A DNA stretch of 64,000 nt from Symsagittifera roscoffensis (lineage: Eukaryota > Xenacoelomorpha > Acoela > Convolutidae). The notes below the pieces were generated by a model. That model was not told the origin of the DNA and did no database searches. It saw only the letters and a program-made list of their open reading frames with translations. The position numbers and the translations under genes were made by a program. The stretch spans positions 4,254,411 through 4,318,410 of the forward strand of contig NC_087064.1 in assembly GCF_963678635.1 (NCBI RefSeq), given 5' to 3'. Positions 45,601-60,600 of this stretch are shown here, in pieces; the stretch's first letter is position 1, and each line of letters starts with the position of its first letter.

Positions 45601-48600
45601 GTATTTTTCAAACCTTGCGAGTTGTCGTTTTGGCTCTTTTCCATTTTCTCAACCCCTCGTAAAAGTACCAAATAAAATTGTTCAAACTTTGTTCATGTGG
45701 TATTTTGCATGTAATAAAAGTTGTATAGTTTTTTTTCACTTTTTAACGCTTTAGTATTTAAATTGGGTTTAAAAGATTAAAACTTATTAGAAGTAGTTTT
45801 TTTGTGAATTGAAATTCAGAAAAGATGAAATGGGACTAGACAAGAGCCGTCGCTTCCCTTAATTTTTGCGAGTTGTCGCGGTACCATTTTTTCGGATAAT
45901 TGAAAATGGGAGCAACTTTGTCTTCGGTTGTGTTTTTGTTTTTTATTTCTTTTTTTTCCACGCAAAATCAGATACCACAAATATTCATCGGAATGGGTCG
46001 AGTGATATATCAAATTAAAGCCCTTTCAGTCGTGAGTCGAACGATATTTAAAACTCGCAAAAAGTTGCTCTAGTGTCAAGCAAAACCAATTTGAAAGCAA
46101 TCGAGTAACGTTCATTATATTCAAATTGGTCAGTTAGGCTGAATAAATTTGATTTTTCTTAAAGGAAAACTAGTTTTGGGAGCTTCATTTTGCTCTTCCT
46201 TGGCATTCAAAATGTTCTGAAAAAAAAAATTATCGTGTTTTGTTTGTTATTCATTGTTTGAAGACAACAGTTAAGAATTATACCTAATTTACTAGCTTTA
46301 AATGCGTTTGTATATATCTCGCGTCTACCATCCACAAAGAACGACACTAATTGAAAGAAAAAAATATATACTTTTTTGTAGTTCTTCTATGAATGTGGTC
46401 GGAACATTCTGTGCTACTTGCACAGCCACTGGCTATCCTTGTTTCAGTTGCATTCAAATGTCCTTGATTGTTGTAAATAGTCGTTAAATTTACGAATCAA
46501 ACATGCAATGCAAAATTCTGAAAGATTAGTCTGTTTAGCAGCCGGGAAAAACTGGCCCCAATCCGCCTCTGGTCCATTCGGGCGTGTCACTGGCGCCTAT
46601 GCCGGGAGGAACCAACAGTCCAGCCAACACATTCGTCATGAACAATGGAAGCACAATCAACAGTGCAACCGCCACCCAGCACCGACAAGGTTCGCTACTT
46701 CCAATGCTTATGAACGAATTGAATTCTAGTTTTCTTAGTTGAGTCGGATTTATCTCCTCCTTACTATCTTAGTCCTTGCTTCCATGGGGAGAGATCGGTG
46801 TCATCCATTTGGCTGTAGCCGTTCTCACCTTGAGGGATCCCTCCAACCGTGACCAAAGTGGAAATAATTGTACAATCCATTTCAATGTGAACTCTAGTAT
46901 CAATCGAAAACATCGTTAAAAGGGCTTTTCCCGAACCTAACTCAAAACCTCAGTGGCCTATCATGACGCTTGAGAATTTGTATCAGAATGAGTAGTGGTT
47001 GTTTAGGAACAGCAGGATCCCAGCACAAAAGCAGCACGGGTGGGGGAAGTGTGAGGTCGTCTGGAGGAACTGTTCATGGTCATCAAGGAGGCATGCCGTC
47101 AGGGACTCCAGGGATGAACAACCGAGATTCGCCCTCCAGGACTAACAAGAATGTTTTCATTGCCATGTTTGACTACACTTGTCAAACAGACGACGACCTG
47201 CCATTCAAGTGAGTTTATGTTTAGTGAGTGGGTTGGATTTTGGATATTAAAAATCCAGCAGAAATTTTGATAGTGTTGAGAAAAGTGGTTTGAAGTATCC
47301 GATTTTTCTGAATATTTTTTGGCGTCATAAAAATTTCCTGAAGGAGCGTTAAGCCAATAAATGTTACACTTTTACGTTCATAAAGATTTGAATAATCATT
47401 TAATGAAGCCGAAGTTAGCGTCTTCACGGAGCATAGAAAAAAGACGAAAACAATTCAAAAAATTATCACACTAACTATTAAGCTCAAATTGGTTACTTTT
47501 TTGTTCGTGCAGCAATTATCTTGGGAATTTTCTGATTTCCAATTGAAATAGAAACATGATTTTTATTAAAAATTGGAAAATTGCTTTTCATTTCTACCCT
47601 TTTTATTCCATTTTTTATCATTTAGCTGAAATAGCAGGTAAATCTAAATATAACTCCTCGTGACGAGAGATCACCAGTTGTTGAAACTTCATTGGCTGAA
47701 GAACTTTCTAGAACAAAATAACAAGACGAAATTGTTGAAATCCAAAAATTACGCTATAAAAGCGAACTGAAATTTACTAAAATCATTCTTTTCAATATTA
47801 ATCACATTGAGTCTATAGGCACATCGCCACAATCAACCTCAATACCGTTTCTCAATTTCTCTCATCGCGAGACTAAAGGCAAAATGCCACAGTAAATTAT
47901 ATATCATATCTCATTTCCAATAAAAAGTTTTTTAGTGAATTTTACTCTACTTTCTAAGTCATTTTTATCCGGCATTAATAGTCAAGTCTTTGCTAGCAGA
48001 ATAAAAACGCAGTGCTAGGAGTTACATGTAAATTGAATTTTGCTTAATCTGCGATATTAAATCTGCCAGGAGATAGATTATTTGAGTGTGATAGGCTTGT
48101 AACGTAGGAATATGAATGAGATTAGCCAACAATTCACACAAATACTCACAGATAGTTGATACAGATACACGATACACTGATACAGCAATAAAAAAAATTT
48201 TTTTTCCCATAAACGGTAAATTACAATCAATTAAAAAATAGTGTATATTTAAAGTGTTCTTTGATTTTTTAATTGATTGTCATTTACCGTTTAAGGAGAA
48301 CAATATAAATGTATTTTTTGGTAAATATTTCATTAAGTATATTTCATGAATATTATTGGAGGTGATAGACTAAGGACAAAGACGATGTCCACTTGTGGTC
48401 TAAATTACCTGATGTAATGTTGAGGTTCGCTTGTGTGTGTGTTTTACAGGAAGGGAGATCTGTTGGAAGTGGAGAGTACGATGGGGGAGTGGTGGATGGC
48501 CACACATAAAGCCAATGGCAAGAGAGGATACATACCCTCCAATTATGTAGAGTCATACAGATCCCACAGAGCAGAGCCGTGAGTAGAGTATACATATTAA

Positions 48601-51600
48601 ATTGAGCATCAACATGACACCCCCCCCCCCCCCCCCCTACCCCCATAACCAGAAAAAGTGAGATCATCTACCCCTACATAAAATTGAAGATCAAGATGAC
48701 ACCCCAACCCCCTTCCCCCCCCAGCCAGAAAAGTTAAGATCCTCCACCCCAGCCTTCAATTTTAATTAAGTTTGCTAAGCGCTGCGTGTAAAATGCTTTG
48801 ATCTGATTGGCTTAAAATTTTACTCAAATTCACCAACAAGTTATCATCACCTCCCCCTCCCCCGAATATTTTATCATTATTTATATTGCTAGCACATAGC
48901 TTTGGTAGAGAGAATACAGGCTTTGGTTAGAGAAAATACATGCTTTGTTAGCTTTTGCATTGGTCGTAATTTGCTTAATTGATACTTTTTACATAATTTT
49001 TCGCTATTCATTTTCAAGCAAGTGGTTATAATTTTCCCCACTTGAAAATCGACCTTTATAATCTTGGCAAAATGTCTTTTTTTTGGAGCACATGACTTGC
49101 TTTGCCTCAGTGTGCTTTCTTTCAATGTGCTTTATTGGCAACATAAAACATGCCATCCAGGGAAAAATGAAATCTGAAACAACATGCCCTGTTTGTTTAA
49201 ATAAGACTACACAGTTTTTGCAGATGTGAACAAAGTTGTTTTTTATAGCCTTTTTGTAATCCACATCTGAACTGAAATTGACGTTTTCAACAAGTTTTCC
49301 AAACCTCCCGTAAAATTATCGCCATATCAAATAAGGATGCTCAAGAGTGTCTTCTCTTTTTGAAGGATGGTTATCTTAAATTGATGTTCAAAAAGAAAAC
49401 GGCAAATTTATTGAGAGTTTTGTAATGTTTTGAGTTATTTTTTTTTGCTTAGATGGTTCATGGAAGAAATAACGCGTCTATCAGCCGAATGCATGCTACG
49501 AGAGTGTGCCAAAGGCACCTTCTTAGTCAGACCTGCCGAGTCAAGGAGCAACGAGTTTTCTCTAAGCGTCAAAGACAACTCAGAGGTGAAGCACTACCGG
49601 ATCCGAATGAACGACGAAGGCATGCTCTTTATAGCCAAGAGGAGCACCTTCCCTAACCTAGTCCAACTCGTAGAACACTACAAGCAGCACTGCGATGGTC
49701 TATGTGTGAAGCTAGTGGCTTCAATAGAGCAAAATGAGGGTCCAGTAAGGACTCTTCAGAGTCTGTCGAAATCGCATGAGGTGAATTGGGTGATATCGCT
49801 GAAGGATCTCCAGTTCGGAACCAAGCTGGGATCCGGACAGTTCGGAGAGGTGTTCAGAGGTTCCTGGAACGGCAATAAAGAAGTGGCTATTAAGACTCTA
49901 AAACAAGGTAGGGTTATTATTTACATGAGCTGCAAGTTTGAAAATTGTCTCAATTCAAGTAAATTTTAATAAGATCAACTATGCTGAGAGAGATCATTTT
50001 TAAAGACTGAGCTTTCATTGCAATTTGGCAGACATTGAGCCAATTTTTAAGTAAATGTTTTGAAAACATAATCAGTTTGCAAAGCTTTTTGATCCCTATA
50101 ACCTAGTCCAACTGCTCGTATTTAATTTATATCAACACAGAAAATCCTCCGATTTCTACATGTATCTAACCAAGCAATTGGTTTATAATCGTCGGTTTTG
50201 TATCAAACTGTCAAAGATCAATTAAATTTGCTAGGCTTAGAAGGCTTATGCTTTCGAAACGCGTATTAGCATGAATAATGAACCAAGTTTTCCATGCCAT
50301 TAGGACAATGTGAACTGTAGTTAGCTTCTTATATTTTTATTACTGTTTTATGCCATGTAGTGAAGTTTCTTTGTCGTTCAATAATAAAATGATTGTTTCA
50401 GCTAATCTGAAAAGAAGAAAAAATAAAGTTTTTTAAACATGAGTGAAGTTCAACAAGACATTTTTGGCATCATCAACACGTAAATAAAATTTAAATCTTC
50501 ATCTATTGATAATTTTTAATGATGATATGACGCGACGGGCTTGATGTTTCTTTGCACTATTCCAATTGAAAGTAAAACGTGAAATTTATGAAGTGTCAAT
50601 GAGCGAAATGAAGACACTTATTTAGTTCGTGGTGATTTTTTTCTGGAAGTTGTTCAAGCTTAAATTTAATTTTTTGTCTGTCGACTTTTGATTTGTTTTC
50701 AAGTTAAACTTAAAATTATTTGCTTAACGGAAAGTATATCACACTCCAATTACAATTACATGTCATTTTGCTTCAATTCAACTTGTCCCAGCCCAACTTG
50801 TCCGATTCTAACTTGCCCCAGATGACAACTTGTCCAATGCCATCTTGTCCCAGATAATAAAAAAATGAAACTTGCACCAGATTCTTTGATACCCTCGTAC
50901 AAATTGATGTCGGCATAAAGATAAAAGATTTTTTTATTGAACAATTAAGCTTGAAACAAAATGCGGAATCATTATATGTGCTGAATCAAAATCAGTTCAA
51001 AGCATGCATGAACAAAATGAAAGCGGCAAAAGTTCAATTCAATTTTCATGTGGAGTTAAACTTTTCAAAAGATTGGTTGCTGCTCTTGTAAGCTCCTATA
51101 GCATAGTTAAAAGTGCACAACACTCTTTATCAACAAGACAAGAGTTAAAACTTGAAATCAAAAAATTTTAGTTTGAAATTGATGAAATGGAAAACCGCAG
51201 GTACTGCCTAGCCCCTAAAACCCCTCTATGCTGGGTTACTCAGTATATGGGGCGGGGTGAGGGAAAAAGCAAAATTTTCGCAGTATTGGCCTTTATCACG
51301 TCTCAAAATTTGGACCCTGTAGGATGGGTATAAGTTCAAAAAAGTGGTGATTTTTTAAAAATCGTTTAACAATGCCGACAATTAAGTAGAAATTATGCCG
51401 ACAATTTAAAAATTACGAAAGAGTTAAATGAGCTAGAGCATTTAAATAGCCAACAACATGGTCTTTGTTGAAATTACTAGAAATGTTTTGGATTTTTGCA
51501 TGAATATCCCCATATTTCTTCGCCCTTGATTATGCGTTCCCCCCATAGCCTTCAAAATGTCGAATTTCTGATTTGTTGAGTCCATTTGAATCTTATTCAG

Positions 51601-54600
51601 GAGTGTAGAGGCTTGGGTGGCTCCCTTGAAATAATGCTGTCGCTCCCAGATGCCAATTTTCAACGGCGTCTGTCGTTCGTATCAAGCCTTCCGCTGCTTC
51701 TTGGGAATGTTTCCAGAGACTCTTAGGGTATAACGGTTGCCTGCTGTTTCGCCCTATTGTTTCGCCTTTTATATAACTTCTCTGAAATTATGAGGCAAGT
51801 TATCATTTCAGGCAATTTTATCTGAGAGGTTTTGCTCAAGATCTAATCGGTCCACTACATGCTCAATCTCCTCTATGACGCTCTCGAACGATCGCTCCAC
51901 TAAATCAGTTTGAACAAAACTGAGAGCGGATAATAAACGCAGTCAAGCTCACCTCGCAGTTGTTTTCATAGACTTTCTTTAAACCAAGCTCGTTAACTTT
52001 GCGGAAAAAGGCCTGGCAGAGGTGAAAGTAACAGCCATTGATTGAAGACTCTGGAAACGCACTTGTAAAAGCATTTACGGCAGCTCGTTGAAAATCTAGA
52101 AGGATCCTCGATGGTTGCGCGTTAACATAGACAAAGGAGATGGCTTTCAGTAATTTTGAATACGTCTGCTCAGTTTTGTTTGGCAGTAGAGCATAAAGGC
52201 ATGGTGGAAAAAATCCACCGATTTGAATGCGTAGGGTATAAAGCTGGTAAAATTGCATTGGGCAAATTTTAAATGTACCGTCGCAAAGCCAAAGAGAATT
52301 GTGAACTCGAAGGGCTTGAACATTAGCTCGATCACCGCAAATCAAAATTCGCTCACGATCCCTTACTCCATTGTCGAATAAACAAAAATCAGAATTTTCC
52401 GTCGGAATTATGAAATGCCTGTCTTTAATGATTGGCATGGACGTGATCAAGTTCTGTTTCTGGCTGCTAATAGTTATGTTTATTGCTGCACGACTGGGCA
52501 AGGATAATTGAACTGCTTTCTCATCTGTTACTTCCTGGAGACAAGTGGCAATAATACTACTATTGACAGGTACAATTTGCTGCCTGGTCTCTTTTTTTAT
52601 ATGATGCATGATCTGGTTTGACTCAATTTTCCCAGGTCTAACATCGTGGCTGTGCTCATTTTTTGTAGATACGAGCTCATCTCCTGCTGTGACGCCGAGC
52701 ATGCGGCATTTGTGTGAACTGTATCTTGTGCATCTCCAGTGCTCAGTAGTTTTTGTCGTTTGCTTTTTTGTGAAATCATGTCCGTCAATAATGAGCGTTT
52801 GTTAATTTCGTTGAGATATTCCCCATGTAAGTTGACTCAATAGTTTTTATATTGGATCTTTAGGAAGAAAATGGTAAACAATGAAGCAAAATGAAAGAAA
52901 AGCCGTGTTTCATTTTGACTCAATGGCGCTAATTGTGGATTATTGTCAAATTTTGGCGTGTAATTACCAAAATTTATGGTTGTTTTAGGCTCAGCTTCAG
53001 TAATTTTTGATTAGAGTCTTTTGTTATCTCAGAACGAGTTCAGTCTACATTAGCACTTGCTGGTCCTCAATTTTAACATCAAAGAATCAAGTAAAAGTGT
53101 TAAGTATGGGACAAAACGGCATAGGACAAAATGTCATGTGGGGCAAGTTGGCATAGGACAAGTTGCCATGTAGGGCAAGTTAGTATAGCACAAGTTGGCA
53201 TAGGGCCAATTGACTTGGGGCAAATAGTCCTGACCACCCACTTGCGAATTCAAAAATGGCGCAAAAAACGTGATTGAGTTTTAGTTTTGAAAGTGGATTT
53301 CATTTTTCAGGTTTCCCAGTGAAATAAAATAATTAGTTTGGCAAGTGGGGGTATTTAAAAGTGCCGAAAAGGAAAATTTCGAGAAATGAACCGTTTTTGT
53401 AATACTTTAGCTCGTTTTTAATCTAGTGGATTCAATTTCGGTTTTGCTTGAGATTTGGAGCACTTATTGGAAGAAATTAATTGCTTTAGTAATTGTTAAC
53501 TTGCAATAATTTAGGAGAAGCACCTCAGGCTTTGATTAGTTTCCAAAATATTCAAAGAAAATCTCAGATTTAAGCAAAAAGAAGTCTGAATTTTTTCAAA
53601 ATAAATGACACGAAATTTAGAGCACCAATTGAGAGACAAGTCTTTTAAATTCTGTTGTAGTCGTTGATTTCAAATTGACTTTTTCCAACTGGCTGTTGGC
53701 TATGTTTAAGCTATGTACTTTAATAAGTATCTGACCTGAAACTAAATTTATTACTATAAATTGAGGACTGTTTTCTAGGTACAATGGACAAAGAGGACTT
53801 CAGAAGGGAGTCGAATATTATGAAGAAGCTGCAACACAAGAACCTAGTGGCACTCTACGGGGTGTGCATAGAGCCTCTGCTTATCGTGACAGAACTCGCC
53901 AAGCATGGAAATCTCCTAGAGTTCTTCAAAAGTGAGTAGAATCAACTTTTTATTACTAGTGTAAGACAACTATAACTATAATAGTATTTGATTCGAATTT
54001 AGTAGTATTTGAATTTATATCACAATCGGGCTGATGTGTGTTGCAAGCTTACCAACAGAGGGTAGGACTCTATATGAAAATTAGAGCGGGTTATTGCAGC
54101 AGAGCGCGCCCACTGGCTGCCTCAAACTAGAGGCTTTTTGTACCCAGTTGTCGCTTGTTGTCGGTTCCCAGGTGTGACCTGTAGTGATATTTGTCGCTTG
54201 TAGTGACCTAGGTGTCGCGACCTAGTTGTCTCTAACAGTTTTTTTTAATGAAATCAGGTGTCTTAAAAACCTTTCGTTTGGCATCGTTTGTGTTATTCTA
54301 TTGAAGCTTTCTTAGTCGTAATTAAGATTCCTGAAAAATATCGTCTTTGAATGTTTCATAAAGGATGGATGAGAGACGAAAGTTTTTATTGCCACGGACG
54401 TGGCTGCAGTTTTCTGAAATTGAATTAATTTAATCAGAAAGGGTTCATTATAAATTATTCTTGAAATTTAATACCTCTAAGGCCATTTTTCCGAGTTCGT
54501 GTTAGTTTTTTTTGTTTTTTTTTAAAATAAGTTTTGTGGCTCCATTTTGATATTTACACTGGCTAGTTTGCGAGCGTTAGTGTTTTAGTACGAAACTTCT

Positions 54601-57600
54601 TTTTTTCTAACCTAACTCGGAAATAAAAGTATTCATTAAAAGTGTTTATTTATTTGGTTTCACTTTTTGCTATAATCACTATCTGTAGCATTGGAAATTT
54701 CATGGCATCTGTTCTCTGGTGTGTTTGTGGCGTAATTGTTAGTGTGCGAGACACATAATCTCTAGGTTGAATCCAAGACGTAGCCGAATTTTTATTAATT
54801 CGAGGCATATTTCTACTTTTTCTTATTGCACTTTATAGAGCTGCTTTTTGTCGTCTTCTCGCTAGTGTTTGCGAAGCGCAGCTTCGCCTCTGTGTATTCA
54901 TAAGTCGACTTCTATTCTATTTGTGGAAAGGAAAGGAAACTCCTCCCTCGAACTGCCAAAATATAAAAGTCACGAAAAATTTGACTTCTTGTTTCGAAAG
55001 TTGATTTTAATTTCCATATATACCGACAAAATAAGAATTTTAGCTTTTGATTTACGTTCATTGTTCAATTTTATTTTCGTTTTTGAATTTTTCGTGGTTT
55101 GACTGATTTTTTCAAGCTCCATTCAAATCCTCAATAGAAGGTAAATCACTCTCCCAATTACGAAAGTGCAGCTGACATGAAAAAACTTGAGCTTTTTTAA
55201 AAAGCATTCTTTTTCATCGATTTCCCAGGAGTTGAAAAGTCTCCTTTTCACCCAGTTTTAGTTCAGATGATTGTAGTTCAGACTCTTATATAGGTCGCGA
55301 TGATTTTTTTTGTTTCTTGAATTTCTTGAATTTTGTTCAGTTTCTGTTTCACTTTTTTTTGCGATTTGACTTGATTTTTTTTCAAGTTCAGTTCATTTTC
55401 TTTTCAAAAGGAAGGCAAACTCTACTGTCGTACGGCGAAATCGAAAAGGTCACGAAAAACGTTATTGATTTCTTGTTTCGAATGTGGAATTTAGCTAATT
55501 TCCCCGCGAAATGAATAATTAAACTATTGATCCAATTTTCTCAAATTGGGTTAATTTTATCAAAAAAGTTAATATCATTAATTGGTCCAAAAATTCGAAG
55601 AGCTTTAAGGTCATCTATTTTTTTTCCTTGAAATTCGATAGTTGAGATTTCATCAAAAAAAGAAAATCGGTTTTTCTTGCGTTCATTGACTCTTTTCCAT
55701 TTGTCTATTGACTATGTTCTCTTATTGGGTTGGTTTTGCGAAATAAGTGGCAATCATAGAAGATTCTTGCAATTCAAGAAGCTTTAACGTGATGAATTTT
55801 CTTTCGAAATACATTTTGCGGATGCCTTTGGTTGTTTGACTTTCCAACAACTACATTAATGCGTTATTACACGAAAAACACTTTTTTTAAACTAAACATG
55901 GATAGCGTATGGATGCGTTTAAAATGCGTGTAGAAAGAAAGTTAGTGTTTGTGTGTATATGTCGAGTTGAAGTTTTTTATTAAAATTTTTGATCTTGTTT
56001 GCAAAGTGCAACTTCATTTTTGCATAAAATCAAATTTCAACAGTATTTCGTAGGCACTCGGAGTCGTTGAAGAGCAATCCGATCTCCTATCAGCAGTATT
56101 GTTCTTTCTTAAAGTTTGCTATAATAAAGGTAAGTTTCGTTTTCATGTTCAAGAAAATTATCATACAAAAGCAAATTTATTAGCTCTTAAAACAGTTAGT
56201 TGAAGTGTCTTCATTTAATCCAAAATCATGAGAACTAGGTGAGTTTTCAAAAATTGAATTGTATAAATAGAATCATGTGAGACATGCAGTCCTTCAGCCT
56301 TCAACAGCTGAATCTAGTTCAAGCTTTGAATCAGGTGTAGGCGACGATGATCATTGATGTTGTAAGGCTTAAAAATCGACGCCATTTGGATTGTGAAATT
56401 TGATTCAGATGAGAGTATTTGGAATTCAGCCTACAATTTGGCATGTTGAAGATAAGTTTTATCTTATTTTGTTAACTGCATCTGAAATTTCGAAATTCAT
56501 TTTGCGAATAATTTTGCGTATTTCTAGAGGCAGAAGGCAGACTAGTCTATAAAGATCTTATCATGATGGGAAGCAACGTAGCCTCGGGAATGGCGTATCT
56601 GGAGCGCAACGGATATGTACACAGAGATCTGGCTGCCAGAAACGTGCTGGTCCATAAAGAGCGTCCAATCACCTGCAAGATCGGAGACTTCGGACTTGCG
56701 AGGAAGATGACGCAAGAGAACCTCTATGACGCGCACCAGGGGGCCAAGTTCCCCATTAAGTGGACAGCGCCTGAAGCTGCAACTAAGAATGTGTTCACGA
56801 CCAAGTCAGACGTGTGGAGTTTCGGGATCCTGTTCTACGAAATCTGCACCAAGGGAAGAACGCCATATGCTGGTACGCTAACTGTAATGATTGATTTGAA
56901 TGTGAATACTCCTCACTCATATCCGAGGTATAAGACAGTCGAAGTATCAGACAGCCTAAAATACGCAGAGTATATAAGCCAGCCGAATGTTACGTCATTT
57001 GGATGAAATTTTGCACGACTTTAACTGTTATTTTATCGTGATATAAATATTATGTAACAGTTACGTGTTTTCGGCTAGTTTATATAATCGATTTTTTATC
57101 CTTCAGTTTTTTTATACCACCGATTGATATACAGTGCATTTTTTCTTCTCAAGCAATCTAAGCTGAGCTCTTCAATTTTTATAGCCGGAATTTTTCGCAG
57201 TCGTTTTTCCTTTAGAGGAGTGTAAAAACTTTTCAAACGGCTCTTTGGCTATATTAAAATATTATCTTTTTTGTTCACTCAAACCGTTCATTTAGAAGTT
57301 ACGTAGAAATGAAAGGGGTAAATCAAGTACGTATCAAGTGGTTTTTAAGAACCCGAAGTATCTGTTTTTGAAGTTATGTACATTTTAAGTTTGCTTTTCA
57401 GATTGATATCAAAGGTCTTCCAGCTTACCCTTCGATTTTTACGAATGGTATTTGAATTGTCCATGATGGAAATTGCCGTATGAACAGTTTTCATACTTTT
57501 TTTTTGCGTCTTTACGATGCGGATTTGCGAAACTGGAAAAGAGTCTTCTTCTTTCTCTATTGCATTTAAATACCATTTACATGTATTCAGGAATGAGCAA

Positions 57601-60600
57601 TGCAGACGTGTTACGTGAAGTTGAGAAGGGATATCGGATGCCGAAGTTGGACTGCATCGAGCCTAAGTCCTACGAGATTATGAGCAACTGCTGGCGTCCA
57701 GAAGCCAACAAAAGACCCACGTTCGAAGCACTCCAACACATACTAGGTGAGGAAGTCATTTTTGAACTGTTTTTTTTTAAATGATAGAAAATAATATATT
57801 TGTTTTCGTGTGTTTATTTATTTGGTAGCAAAATTCAGCTATTTCAATACATCAAGAGAGCATCACAAAGGTGGTTCATTGGTATCTCTATGCGATAAAA
57901 GGACTGTAATACGAGCACATTACAATCACCGGAGCGTAGTGTGATAGTACAAGGTCACTTTTTTCCAACGTTGGTGGCACCTAAAAATGGCGGAAAGACC
58001 GATGCTAGATCGGCTACTCCCGGGTGTGCCGCTTATTCTGATAGTCTTCTTTTTTACCCGACGGTCTTCGAAAACTTCAATGGCGGAGTTTTTGATCTGT
58101 TTTTTTTTCGTATTTTCTCAAAAATTGCCCTGTTAAATTTGAAATTTAGAGTTCGATCAGAAGAATATTTCATGTGAATCTTTGTGCATAAACTGCTACG
58201 TCCTTGTTTTTGTAGTTAATGCGTTGTGGCCTCAAAAAAGTCGGTTTTATTTGTTCTAAGAAACTTTGTCTTTGTTCACGAAAATAACCCTGCCAAAAAC
58301 CGGAGATCAAGTGTTCAATAAAAGAAACTGGTGTTAGGAATCCTCACTGCAAAAACTTTTACACCCAAATTTTTGAACAAAAAGTTCTAGCCATAGAAAT
58401 TGTCTAATTTTGAAGTTTTGACCGTTTTTGGAAACTTGACTTTTCTCTAAAACTACCCAGCCAAATTTGATACAAGGATTCAATCAAAAGAAAATGAAGC
58501 AGTAATTTTGTCTGCATAAGCAGCTACGCTCTATTTTATGTAGAAAGTTAATGTTGGTTATAGCAAATGTCCATTTTTTCAAAATGTGTTTGTTCTTGCA
58601 GCTTTTTGGTTTTTTCTAACTACGGTGCCAAATCTGAGATTAAACGTTCAATCGAAGAGCAAATTGTAGGAGTATCCCCTGCATAAACGGATCCCTCTTT
58701 TTTGTAAGCAATCGTTTATTGACTTAAGAGAAGTTCAAAGTTTGACATTTTGATCAATTTTTTTGATTTTTTCTCAACTTTTCTTGAAAACAACCCAGTG
58801 AAATATGTGATAATGATTTCAATCGAAAGTTTATGCACAAGTAATTTTCTCTGCATGACGACTAGGCCCTAATTTTGGCAGAAAAACAAGTTGGACTTAG
58901 CAAAAGTCCCTTTTTCAAATTTTGTTCGTTTTTTTAGAATTCTTTTGATTTTCTCGACATTTACATCACCAGAACAGATTAAAAGTTCTGTCGAAAGGAC
59001 AAGATCTAGGGGTATTTTGGACTTTGTTCAGTTTGCTAAAAACTGCCGTGTCAACTCTGAAATTAGGAAAGTAATCGAATTGAGACGTTCCATTGCATTG
59101 ATCTACCCTACAAAAGTGCTTTTTCCGTACTTTTGTCAAATTTTTGATATTTTCAAAAAAAAAACGAATTTTAACATTTGAATTTAACATTTTGTTGAAA
59201 TTTATTAAGCAGATACCTCCAGTTTTAGCTGGGTCCTTAGTTTTTTCAAGCAACCTTGGCGCAGATGCGAGGATGTGGCACTCCTAATCTAAAGGTCGTA
59301 GGTTCAATTTCGGCACGTTGAATTACTTGTATTTTATTTGGTCGTACTTTTGCTGAATAGCCTTGGCAATGTAAAAGGAAATTTAGCGCTTTTATTGGTA
59401 ACTATGTTGGTAAATATTCAAATTCCTGTTTGATTTATTAAACAGGTATTATGAAAACGTTTTTTTTTTTCCAGATGAGATCTGTTTTTTTTTTTTTTTT
59501 TGAGACGCTTTTTCGAAAAATTCGCTTTCCCAGAAAACTACCCGTCAGATTCTCATAAAAGTGGTACCAATGGATTCAGTAGCGTTTCACCTACCTGCCT
59601 GCATGAAATTTAGGGCAATTTTTACCCTACCCCACCCCCTACGGTCTTAGAAAAGCTTCACAACTCGGTACTTTTTCCACTTTTTGCCCATTTTTTCGGA
59701 AATTTTCGATTTCCTCATAAACTACCCGTCCAGATTTGGGATTAAGGGTTTAATCGATAGACCAGGTTGTAGGAAACTCCCAGGCACAAGCGGCTGGTCC
59801 CTAATTTGCTTAGGTGAAGAGCTATAGACTTAGGAAAAGTCACTTTTTTGATTTTTTTGCCTATTTTTCGGAAATTATCGATTTCCTCAAAAACTACCCA
59901 TCCAGATTTGGAATTAAGGGTTTAATCGATAGACCAGGTTGTAGGAAACTCCTCCGCACAAGCGGCTGGTCCCTAATTTGCTTAGGGGAGGAGCTATAGA
60001 CTTAGGAAAAGTCACTTTTTTGATTTTTTGCCTACTTTTTCGGAAATTATCGATTTCCTCAAAAACTACCCGTCGAGATTTGGGATTAAGGGTTTAATCG
60101 ATAGACCAGGTTGTAGGAACCCCCCCTACACAAACGGCTCGTCCCTAATTTGTCTAGGGGAAGAGCTATACACTAAGGAATAGTCAATTTTTCGATTTTT
60201 AGGCCATTTTTTCAAACTTTTTCGATTTCTTCAAAAACTACCCATTCCAGATTTGGGATTAAGGGTTTAATCGATAGACCAGGTTGTAGGAAATTCCCCT
60301 GCCCAAGCGGCTGGTCCTTAATTTGTCTCGGGGAAGAGCTGTACACTTAGGAAAAGTTTTTTTAAAAGTTTTTTGGCATTGGAACAAAGGTTCAATATAC
60401 TTATTGTGTGTATTTTTTAGACAATGGAATCCGCTAATCAATATTAAAATAATCAAACAGGTCTCTCCAGCTTTCAGCTGGGCCCCTAGTGACCGTCGTG
60501 CAGATGCGAGAACGCGAGACTCTAATATCTTGGTCAGAAGTTCGATTCGGGCCCAGAACAAAAAAGCTTTAAGGTTTTTCCTTTTTTGTTTTACTTTGTT

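Noticed and set aside
49430-49969. Single ORF extending beyond the SH2 exon on both sides
   Set aside because: Splice sites at 49453 and 49907 join in frame to neighbouring exons. The extra residues at either end are intron translation.
56542-56736. Minus-strand frame over kinase exon 7
   Set aside because: Antisense shadow of the catalytic-loop exon.
58110-60365. CRISPR-like regular repeat
   Set aside because: The whole 172-bp unit is conserved without unique spacers, and the region lies within a spliced animal gene. It is a satellite.
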